Shown here piece after piece: positions 35,521 to 45,392 of a stretch of 64,000 nucleotides of DNA (its first letter is position 1; every line of letters starts with the position of its first letter). The stretch lies in contig NC_091195.1 in the NCBI RefSeq assembly GCF_040958095.1, forward strand, positions 22,827,365-22,891,364, written 5' to 3'. The notes below the pieces were generated by a model. The model was not told the origin of the DNA, searched no databases, and saw only the letters and a program-made list of their open reading frames with translations. This stretch comes from Procambarus clarkii (Eukaryota; Arthropoda; Malacostraca; Decapoda; Cambaridae). Position numbers and translations under genes: made by a program.

Positions 35521-38179
35521 CAAGACACTGCAGGTGAGGAAGGTGAGGCAGGTGACGGATGAGGACGGGCAGTTGCTGTAGTGTGAGGTACAGGATGAGG
35601 CTCCTGAGGGTGTGAGGCAGGAGGGGTATGACTGCCTCAGACAAGCCACCACTAAACATCTCTAAGGTACACTTACTGCCGGGGGCTGTCAGCCTCTCCA
35701 AACATTGTTTTAGTATATCATTTTTCTCTTTGCGGTATAAACTATATCCAAGATCTAAGGATATGTTTACCTTCATTTTTGCCAGCACTGACAGTGCAGA
35801 CAGGCGCTGCTTTAGTTGGGATGTATCGTCTATGTTTAGGTAAATGTTCTTAGGTGTCACCTTCTTAAGAACAAGCGGCAGGACAACCCACGAGTCAACA
35901 CTCTCTATTCTCCACCCATATTCTATATGTTCTGTACGCAGCTTCTCACACACGGCATGGATGACGGGCTCACTCCCGCGGGACTCTGCTACATGCTTCA
36001 ACAGCTTGTCAGTCCCAGGTGTAACCATCTCGAACAGGTCAATTATGTGAGTAATGAACCTGTCCTCTACTCCCCGGGCACACAGCACCCCGGTAGTGCT
36101 GACTAAAATGTTCTGCCATCTGGGGCACTCCCTAAACTCTTGTTGCACGTCGCTAATATCAAACGTTGACCCCCTCAGGTGATCTCTCAAGGAGCGTTTT
36201 TCCTTACGTGCAAAATTCACCAAGTAGTCAATGATTGTAGACCTTTCCCCTGACACACGGTGTGATGCTGGATCACCTCGGTCTTGCTCAGCCCTCAACA
36301 AGAGATCGACCAGCCCCCTGCTGGCACAATACTCCTGGTACCTGGCGTGAAAATAGCCAAACACCCACACCACATTGAGGCCCAGACGGTAGCTGGTTCT
36401 TGTAAAGTAGTTGGACAAGACCTCCTCCTGCGGCAGTCCCAGAGTGTCACACTTCTCCCTAATCTCCGCTTCCGTCTCCGGCCAAAGGTCGTACTCCTGC
36501 CTCTGGATCCCTCTTAAACTAATCTCTTCTAAGAACCTCAAAAACTTTTTCACATTTTCGTCACATTTTCCTTTGGGTTCGGTCACGTGTTTGTCTGTGA
36601 GTCTGGACACCAGTTTGTTGGTTATGAAGTCATGAATCTTCTCGTAGACTTGAGTGTTTGTGGTGAGGTTGTTAAATTCTTCTGGAGCCTCGACACACAG
36701 CAGCGCCAACAAGGTCAAGGTGAGTGGAGTGTTGAGGTACTCACCCAGGAACTGACTCATCTGCTCCAGCCGCTGGGTAAACCTCCCTGTGATGACACTC
36801 CGTTGGCTCTCTTCCTCCACCAGCACCTTGATGGTTCTCTCGGCGAACTCCACGCGACGTTCTGGAGTGATGCCCAAGACGAGGATGTTGCAGCGAGGTC
36901 TGGTGTGTGGGACGAGCTGTGACAGTTGTTGGTCCCACCCCGGCCGTGTGGTTATCACCAACCTCACATCCTTGCCAGGCAGGTGCAACAGCTCCTTCAC
37001 CAGCCTTCCTGAATGGTTGTTGACCTCGTCGTAGCCGTCAATCAGGACTAATATATTTAAGCTCAAGATTATCTCCTTAAACAGCTGGAAGTCGGCACCA
37101 GAATCACTAAGTGTTTGAGGCAGCAACTGGCGGAGGAGACCATCGAAGGTATTAAGATGTGAGTCCCTGCACTGTACATAGAAAACGAGGTCCACAGTGC
37201 CCAGGTGACGTATGGCAGCAGAGCCCTCTACCCACTTCTCGAGGATGAGCTTGAGTAAAGTTGTCTTGCCCATACCACCTTCCCCCGTCAGGAGGACACA
37301 CTGAGGGACTCTTCCGTCCTCTCGTCTCATACTCAAGATGTCTTCATAGTTTATATCCTGACCCTTGGCAGCGTCGGAGGGTCTTGGCCCTATGACGGGA
37401 TCTTCAAGGAGTCGTAGTCGTGTAAAAGCAAGACTTGGGTTGTAGTTTTTGTTGAGGAGGAGCCAGGGTGCGGGAACAATCTGGTACAGCAGATTATACC
37501 CGCCAGTTAGCTCCTGCTTGCTCATCTGCTTAACCTCTTCTGTGATGTGGCTTCTGAACATCTTAATCTCCTGGCGGAGATGAGGCAGGTACGCCACATC
37601 TGAGGGATCCAGCGGCTCTCTGACCTTCGCTAGCAGACCACCAATATACTTGGTGGCATCTCTGGTCACGTGGTACACATCCTGGCTGTTTGTCCCACAC
37701 CGGACGCCGGCCTCAGCCAGCATCTTAGCCAATAAGTCACTGAGCTCCGTCAGTTTTGACGTAAGATCTTGCTCTGACATTCTCACATTATCATGGGCCA
37801 ACGTGTTTCGGTGTTTCTTCAGCTTGTAAATGAGGTGTTCAAGTGATGGTCCCCGAGGCCCTGGAGTGGTCCACGTGGGGTCATTCATCTTAGCCAAACC
37901 ACACACACGTTGCAGGAGTTTATACAACAGGGTGATGTCAAAAGTTGACGCGTCAGAGGAAGCTTCGAGTTTATCCCTCTGGTGAGCATCGAAGACACGC
38001 CTGTACTGAGCATTGGTGTACCCCAAGTCCTGAGTGAGGTAAGTCAGTACTGGGAAGGTGCCCCGGTACGACCACATAAACACACTTGCTAGCGCGTCTC
38101 GTCCTGCCTTAGTCACAGCCAGTCCATACCGCAGTCTGTTCACATCTTCCGGTTGGATAACAGGACTCGAGGCCGCCAT
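35521..38179 (-). CDS. HEPN-NACHT NLR-like protein, large first exon
   Basis: This is the only convincing host gene here. The first ATG is at 38,179 (MAASSPVIQPEDVNRL) in a good context (A at -3, G at +4); the frame is open to 38,209 but without an ATG there. Numbered from 38,209, residues 86-165 look like a DZIP3-type HEPN domain (LLYKLLQRVCGL, LIYKLKKHRNTLAHDNVRM) with an RX4H motif, R134-H139. The NACHT NTPase follows: Walker A GEGGMGKTT (309-317), Walker B LVLIDGYDE (387-395), TTRPGW (420-425), NTPLTLTLLALL (493-504), and the NLR-type FHARYQEYCASRGL (620-633). The C-terminal part (840-895) turns leucine-rich (LPHTLRSLILYL). A donor TTG|GTAAATA follows 35,521 in phase 1; without splicing the frame stops at 35,495. 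Family knowledge suggests a cytosolic, ATP-dependent signalling or defence protein. The ligand is unknown. Confidence 0.85.
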
Positions 38180-38209
38180 ATTGGGCCGTATGATTCTCAC
38201 CTCACACAA

Positions 38210-38879
38210 CTGTTGTCAAGTTTCACACAAGCAGTAAATGTCCCACGCTGGTTTTGTTATTATATTATGTTTAAAAACATAACATTGTTTCTCACTGTCG
38301 GAGACGGGCAGCTTGTTAGGCTTGTGTAGGCCTTCCTAAGCCAACGACAGACCTTCCTCAGGATGCATCCCTCAACAGTTGACTAATTTCCAGGTTAATA
38401 TTTACTGCTAGGTGAACAGAGGTATCAGGAGGCTGAGCATCTCACACTGCCAGGGAATCAAACTCGGACCTAATCGGTGATGATCCGACTGCATTAACCA
38501 CAATACAGTCACTTAATTGACCCAAAATATAAGTGATTCTCAAATAAACCAAATTTTACCAAATGTGTTCACATGTTAATGCAATATTCGGTTCCAGCTT
38601 TATTTGTTATTTTCAATTTGTTCTTTAACTAGTTAATTTCTTCTGTCTTTATACTCTTCAGATTTCTGTCATCTGGAAGAACAATTTAACGTTATTAAAA
38701 CAAGATGTTAGTGTTAAACATTGGGTCAGAAATACATTTTTGAGATCACTAAAACAAATAAAATTCCAAAATCTGCCTCCTGCATTTTATTTTATTTTAT
38801 TTATGTCTTAAAATTTGTCAATATTTTGACCTAACTCCTGTGATCATTGTGGTGTTGGCTTCTGGTTTAGGTAGAGTAA
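38210..38879. other. Upstream region of the NLR-like gene; tRNA-like SINE remnant
   Basis: No core promoter can be named. On the minus strand, about 38,520-38,430 resembles a decayed tRNA-derived SINE head: an A-box-like TGTGGTTAATGCAGTCGG (38,501-38,484) and a B-box-like GAGTTTGATTCCC (38,465-38,453). The rest is AT-rich without structure. Confidence 0.45.
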
Positions 38880-39240
38880 TGGTGCTCATTTTCTCACACA
38901 GAAATATACGGTGTAGCATTTAGTAATGTTATTCTCTGCCTTTATCTTGCTCTTGTAAGGACCTATTTAGATTATGCAGTTCAGTTTGGTCAACATACAA
39001 TATACTGGACATAATTTAACTTGAACCCATAAAGAGAAGAATGACAGAGTTGATCTCAGGAATTAGAAATCTCCCTTATTAAGAGAGATTAAGGAAGCTA
39101 TGTTTACACATTCTTCGAAAAGTATAGATGACATGATTGATGTAGTTAGAGGGATGAAAAGTTAAATCAAAGGTAATAATGATAAGTTGTTAACTATATC
39201 AACACAGAATAGAACAAGAAACAATAAATCTATACCAATA
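38880..39240 (+). pseudogene. Decayed LINE RT thumb fragment
   Basis: Translation with stops and shifts gives LYLALVRTYLDYAVQFGQHT, then KRRMTELISGIRNL and a remnant of the usual YEERL segment. This matches the RT thumb of CR1-group LINEs (LVRPxLEYAVQxWSP). It is non-functional. A related fragment in opposite orientation lies at 42,095-42,360, on the other side of the 22/23-bp array. Confidence 0.7.
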
Positions 39241-39265
39241 AAACTTAATGTTTGTCAATGCGAGA

Positions 39266-39285
39266 TTAGGTTAGGTTAGGTTAGG
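39266..39285 (+). repeat. Interstitial telomere-type (TTAGG)4
   Basis: Four perfect TTAGG units, the arthropod telomeric repeat. A second short run (TAGG plus two TTAGG) at 39,634-39,647 abuts the 22/23-bp array. Confidence 0.85.
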
Positions 39286-39633
39286 AAGATAGCCTCACCA
39301 AATATCTAACAGTAATTCCTGCTGGGTATGTGTCCAACAGGGCACATACCCAGCAGGTATGTGCCAGCTGGGTATGTGTTACCCACATACTCGCATGTAT
39401 TTAGCGAGTACAACTTTGCACAGTGCGAAAGCTATCTCCACGACGAACTTTGTTACACCATATTAACTGGGCTTTGAAATATTAATTTATTTTCTTGCAA
39501 GGGTTCCCAGCTGAGCTTCTGTGTAGATCGCCCTCTCCCCCTCCGCTCTCTTGTGGACAATATTCACAGTATAATGTTAACAACTTACATGGAGCTTACT
39601 ACAAGTAAACTTTCGTCCCCTGAACGTCTCTAC
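39286..39633. other. Unique stretch with a small inverted and duplicated word
   Basis: No gene is seen. Near 39,320-39,395 the word GGGTATGTG and its complement CACATACCC alternate, together with CAGCAGG, making a small palindromic patch. Confidence 0.4.
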
Positions 39634-39647
39634 TAGGTTAGGTTAGG

Positions 39648-42092
39648 ACCGCCTAGAAGTGCATAAAGGGGCTGCGTAGAGACACATAAAGGCGCCGCCT
39701 AGAGGTGCATAAAGGGGCCGCCTAGAGGTGCATAAAGGCGCCGCCTAGAGGTGCATAAAGGGGCTTCGTAGAGGCACATAAAGGCGCCGCCTAGAGGTGC
39801 ATAAAGGCGCCGCCTAGATGCACATAAAGGCGCCGCCTAGATGCACATAAAGGCGCCGCCTAGATGCACATAAAGGCGCCGCCTAGAGGTGCATAAAGGC
39901 GCCGCCTAGAGGTGCATAAAGGGACTGCGTAGAGGCACATAAATGGTCCGCCTAGAGACACATAAAGGGGCGCCTAGAGGCACATAAAGGGGCCGCCTAG
40001 AGGTGCATAAAGGGCCGCGTAGAGGCACATAAAGGGCCGCCTAGAGGCACATAAAGGGCCGCCTAGAGGCACATAAAGGGCCGCCTAGAGGCACATAAAT
40101 GGCCGCCTAGAGGCACAGAAAGGAGCCACCTAGAGGTACATAAAGGGGCCGCCTAGAGGCACATAAAGGGCCGCCTAGAGACACATAAAGGGGCCGCCTA
40201 GAGGCACATAAAGGGGCCGCCTAGAGGCACATAAAGGGCCGCCTAGAGGTACATAAAGGGCCGCCTAGAGACACATAAAGGGCCGCCTAGAGACACATAA
40301 AGGGGCCGCCTAGAGGCACATAAAGGGGCCGCCTAGAGGCACATAAAGGGGCCGCCTAGAGGTACATAAAGGGCCGCCTAGAGACACATAAAGGGCCGCC
40401 TAGAGACACATAAAGGGGCCGCCTAGAGGCACATAAAGGGCCGCCTAGAGACACATAAAGGGGCCGCCTAGAGGCACATAAAGGGGCCGCCTAGAGGCAC
40501 ATAAAGGGGCCGCCTAGAGGTACATAAAGGGCCGCCTAGAGACACATAAAGGGCCGCCTAGAGACACATAAAGGGGCCGCCTAGAGGCACATAAAGGGCC
40601 GCCTAGAGACACATAAAGGGGCCGCCTAGAGGCACATAAAGGGGCCGCCTAGAGGCACATAAAGGGCCGCCTAGAGGTACATAAAGGGCCGCCTAGAGGC
40701 ACATAAAGGGCCGCCTAGAGACACATAAAGGGGCCGCCTAGAGGTACATAAAGGGGCCGCCTAGAGGCACATGAACGGGCCGCCTAGAGGCACATAAAGG
40801 GCCGCCTAGAGGTACATAAAGGGGCCGCCTAGAGACACATAAAGGGCCGCCTAGAGACACATAAAGGGGCCGCCTAGAGACACATAAAGGGCCGCCTAGA
40901 GACACATAAAGGGGCCGCCTAGAGGCACATAAAGGGCCGCCTAGAGGCACATAAAGGGCCACCTAGAGGCACATAAAGGGGCCGCCTAGAGGTACATAAA
41001 GGGCCACCTAGAGGCACATAAAGGGGCCGCCTAGAGGCACATAAAGGGGCGCCTAGAGGCACATAAAGGGGCAGTCTAGAGGCACATAAAGGGGCAGTCT
41101 AGAGGCGCATAAAGGGGCCGCCTAGAGGCGCATAAAGGGCCGCCTTGAGGTGCATAAAGGGCCGCCTAGAGGCACATAAAGGGCCACCTAGAGGCACATA
41201 AAGGGACCGCCTAGAGGTACATAAAAGGGCCGCCTAGAGGCACATAAAGGGCCGCCTAGAGGCACATAAAGGGCCGGGTAGAGGCACATAAAGGGCCGCC
41301 TAGAGGCATATAAAGGGCCACCTAGAGGCACATAAAGGGGCCGCCTATAGGCACATAAAGGGACCGCCTAGAGGTACATAAAGGGGCCGCCTAGAGGCAC
41401 ATAAAGGGGCGCCTAGAGGCACATAAAGGGTCGCCTAGAGGCATATAAAGGGGCGCCTAGAGGCACATAAAGGGACCGCCTAGAGGTACATAAAGGGGCT
41501 GCCTAGAGGCACATAAAGGGCCACCTAGAGGTACATAAAGGGGCGCCTAGAGGCACATAAAGGGCCGCCTAGAGGCACATAAAGGGCCACCTAGGGGCAC
41601 ATAAAGGGCCGCCTAGAGGGACATAAAGGGCCGCATAGAGGCACATAAAGGGCCACCTAGAGGCACATAAAGGGCCGCCTAGAGGCACATAAAAGGCCGC
41701 CTAGAGGTCCATAAAGGGCCGCCTAGAGGCACATAAAGGGCCGCCTGGAGGCACATAAAGGGCCGCCTAGAGGCACATAAAGGGGCCGCCTAGAGGCACA
41801 TAAAGGGCCACCTAGAGGCACATAAAGGGGCCGCCTAGAGGCACATAAAGGGCCGCATAGAGGCACATAAAGGGCCGCCTAGAGGCACATAAAGGGCCGC
41901 CTAGAGGCACATAAAGGGTCGCCTAGAGGCACATAAAGGGTCGCCTAGAGGCACATAAAGGGCCGCCTAGAGGTACATAAAGGAGCCGCCTGGAGGCACA
42001 TAAAGGGCCGCCTAGAGGCACATAAAGGGCCGCCTAGAGGCACATAAAGGGCCGCCTAGAGGTACATAAAGGGCCGCCTAGAGGCACATAAA
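39648..42092. repeat. 22/23-bp minisatellite (GCCGCCTAGAGGCACATAAAG type), about 108 copies
   Basis: The unit GGGCCGCCTAGAGGCACATA + AA (22 bp) alternates with a 23-bp form that has one more G. Positions vary between GGCACA, GACACA, GGTACA and GGTGCA. At 40,150-40,740 a block of several units in fixed order recurs about every 180-190 bp, so a higher-order repeat is present. CCGCCTAGAGGC forms a short imperfect palindrome in each unit. Confidence 0.96.
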
Positions 42093-42094
42093 GG

Positions 42095-42360
42095 ACGAAT
42101 AAGAGAATGTGAATTTAGTTTTTCTTAATCTCTCTTCATAAAGGAGGTTTCTAATTCCTGTTATTGATTGTTATTATTCTCTGAACAAGACCAAGTGAAC
42201 TTATGTTCATTCTGTAATACAGAGACCAACAATGAACAGTATAATCCAACTGGGGCTCAACAAGGGCAGGAGCAAGGTGAACAATTCTATTAGATATATT
42301 GGTGCTACAACATCTAGAAATATCTCCCAGAATACTCTTACCTTTATTCAATATATTTAT
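42095..42360 (-). pseudogene. Decayed LINE RT thumb fragment, inverted partner
   Basis: On the minus strand a frame reads LAPALVEPQLDYTVHCWSLY, then YRMNISSLGLVQRIITINNRN. This corresponds to the RT thumb of CR1-group LINEs (LVRPxLDYxVQxWSPYYRKDI...LEKVQRR). The end of the fragment is closely similar in DNA to 39,050-39,120 read on plus (GGAATTAGAAA, AGAGAGATTAAG). Confidence 0.7.
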
Positions 42361-42401
42361 GTACTAAACTGAAACTTCCAGTCTTTCAAGTAACTTGAAT
42401 A

Positions 42402-43235
42402 ACCTGTCTTCCTTCTGAACTAGCACCAGTCTTCCTTCTGAACTAGCAACAGTCTTCCTGCTGAACTAGCAACAGTCTTCCTCCTGAACTAGCAACAGTC
42501 TTCCTTCTAAACTAGCAACAGTCTTCCTTCTGAACTAGCAACAGTCTTCCTTCTGAACTAGCAACAGTCTTCCTCCTGAACTAGCACCAGTCTTCCTTCT
42601 GAACTAGCACCAGTCTTCCTTCTGAACTAGCAACAGTCTTCCTTATGAACTAGCAACAGTCTTCCTTCTGAACTAGCAACAGTCTTCCTCCTGAACTAGC
42701 AACAGTCTTCCTTCTGAACTAGCAACAGTCTTCCTTCTGAACTAGCAACAGTCTTCCTCCTGAACTAGCAACAGTCTTCCTTCTAAACTAGCAACAGTCT
42801 TCCTTCTGAACTAGCAACAGTCTTCCTTCTGAACTAGCAACAGTCTTCCTTCTGAACTAGCAACAGTCTTCCTCCTGAACTAGCAACAGTCTTCCTTCTG
42901 AACTAGCAACAGTCTTCCTTCTGAACTAGCAACAGTCTTCCTTCTGAACTAGCAACAGTCTTCCTTCTGAACTAGCAACAGTCTTCCTTCTGAACTAGCA
43001 ACAGTCTTCCTTCTGAACTAGCAACAGTCTTCCTTCTGAACTAGCAACAGTCTTCCTTCTGAACTAGCAACAGTCTTCCTTCTGAACTAGCAACAGTCTT
43101 CCTTCTGAACTAGCAACAGTCTTCCTTCTGAACTAGCAACAGTCTTCCTTCTGAACTAGCAACAGTCTTCCTTCTGAACTAGCACCAGTCTTCCTTCTGA
43201 ACCAGCAACAGTCTTCCTTCTGAACCAGCAACAGT
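42402..43235. repeat. 23-bp minisatellite, subtype 1 (AACTAGCAACAGTCTTCCTTCTG)
   Basis: About 36 copies of a 23-bp unit with few variants (ACCAG, CTCCTG, CTTATG). It passes through mixed units near 43,190-43,240 into subtype 2, and so is one continuous family. Confidence 0.96.
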
Positions 43236-45392
43236 GTTCCTTGTGAACCAGCAACAGTGTTCCTTCTGAACAAGCAAGAGTGTTCCTTCTGAACCAGCAA
43301 GAGTGTTCCTTGTGAACCAGCAACAGTGTTCCTTGTGAACCAGCAACAGTGTTCCTTGTGAACCAGCAAGAGTGTTCCTTGTGAACCAGCAAGAGTGTTC
43401 CTTGTGAACCAGCAAGAGTGTTCATTGTGAACCAGCAAAATGTGTTCCTTGTGAACCAGCAACAGTGTTCCTTCTGAACCAGCAACAGTGTTCCTTGTGA
43501 ACCAGCAACAGTGTTCCTTGTGAACCAGCAACAGTGTTCCTTGTGAACCAGCAACAGTGTTCCTTGTGAACCAGCAACAGTGTTCCTTCTGAACCAGCAA
43601 CAGTGTTCCTTGTGAACCAGCAACAGTCTTCTCTCTGAACTAGCAACAGTGTTCCTTGTGAACCAGCAACAGTGTTCCTTGTGAACTAGCAACAGTGTTC
43701 CTTGTGAACCAGCACGAGTGTTCCTTGTGAACCAGAAACAGTGTTCCTTGTGAACCAGCAACAGTGTTCCTTGTGAACCAGCAACAGTGTTCCTTGTGAA
43801 CCAGCAACAGTGTAACTTGTGAACCAGCAACAGTCTTCCTTGTGAACCAGCAACAGTCTTCCTTGTGAACCAGCAACAGTGTTCCTTGTGAACCAGCAAC
43901 AGTGTTCCTTGTGAACCAGTAACAGTGTTCCTTATGAACCAGCAACAGTGTTCCTTGTGAACCAGCAACAGTGTTCCTTGTGAACCAGCAACAGTGTTCC
44001 TTGTGAACCAGCAACAGTGTTCCTTGTGAACCAGTAACAGTGTTCCTTGTGAACCAGCAACAGTGTTCCTTGTGAACCAGCAACAGTGTTCCTTGTGAAC
44101 CATCAACAGTGTTTCTTGTGAACCAGCAACAGTGTTCCTTGTGAACCAGCAACAGTGTTCCTTGTGAACCAGCAACAGTGTTCCTTGTGAACCAGCAACA
44201 GTGTTCCTTGTGAACCAGCAACAGTGTTCCTTGTGAACCAGCAACAGTGTTCCTTGTGAACCAGTAACAGTGTTCCTTGTGAACCAGCAACAGTGTTCCT
44301 CGTGAACCAGCAACAGTGTTCCTTGTGAACCAGTAACAGTGTTCCTTGTGAACCAGCAACAGTGTTCCTTGTGAACCAGCAACAGTGTTCCTTGTGAACC
44401 AGCAACAGTGTTCCTTGTGAACCAGCAACAGTGTTCCTTGTGAACCAGCAACAGTGTTCCTTGTGAACCAGCGACAGTGTTCCTTGTGAACCAGCAACAG
44501 TGTTCCTTGTGAACCAGCAACAGTGTTCCTTGTGAACCAGTAACAGTGTTCCTTGTGAACCATCAACAGTGTTTCTTGTGAACCAGCAACAGTGTTCCTT
44601 GTGAACCAGCAAGAGTGTTCCTTGTGAACCAGCAACAGTGTTCCTTGTGAACCAGCAACAGTGTTCCTTGTGAACCAGCAAGAGTGTTCCTTGTGAACCA
44701 GCAAGAGTGTTCCTTGTGAACCAGCAACAGTGTTCCTTGTGAACCAGCAACAGTGTTCCTTGTGAACCAGCAAGAGTGTTCCTTGTGAACCAGCAACAGT
44801 GTTCCTTGTGAACCAGCAACAGTGTTCCTTGTGAACCAGCAACAGTGTTCCTTGTGAACCAGCAAGAGTGTTCCTTGTGAACCAGCAAGAGTGTTCCTTG
44901 TGAACCAGCAAGAGTGTTCCTTGTGAACCAGCAACAGTGTTCCTTGTGAACCAGCAACAGTGTTCCTTGTGAACCAGCAACAGTGTTCCTTGTGAACCAG
45001 CAACAGTGTTCCTTGTGAACCAGCAACAGTGTTCCGTGTGAACCAGCAACAGTGTTCCTTGTGAACCAGCAACAGTGTTCCTCGTGAACCAGCAACAGTG
45101 TTCCTTGTGAACCAGCAACAGTGTTCCTTGTGAACCAGCAACAGTGTTCCTTGTGAACCAGCAACAGTGTTCCTTGTGAACCAGCAAGAGTGTTCCTTGT
45201 GAACCAGCAACAGTGTTCCTTGTGAACCAGCGACAGTGTTCCTTGTGAACCAGCAACAGTGTTCCTTGTGAACCAGCAACAGTGTTCCTTGTGAACCAGT
45301 AACAGTGTTCCTTGTGAACCAGCAACAGTGTTCCTTGTGAACCAGCAACAGTGTTCCTTGTGAACCATCAACAGTGTTCCTTGTGAACCAGC
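43236..45392. repeat. 23-bp minisatellite, subtype 2 (AACCAGCAACAGTGTTCCTTGTG)
   Basis: About 94 copies. It differs from subtype 1 at three fixed positions (CCAG for CTAG, GTGTTCC for GTCTTCC, TTGTG for TTCTG). Minus-strand open frames of several hundred codons (HCCWFTRNTVAGSQGTLLLV-like) are products of the stop-free unit and are not genes. Confidence 0.96.

Noticed and set aside
38180..38209. Upstream start for the NLR-like protein at 38,209
   Set aside because: The codon there is TTG, not ATG. The ATG at 38,179 has a good context, so I used that one.
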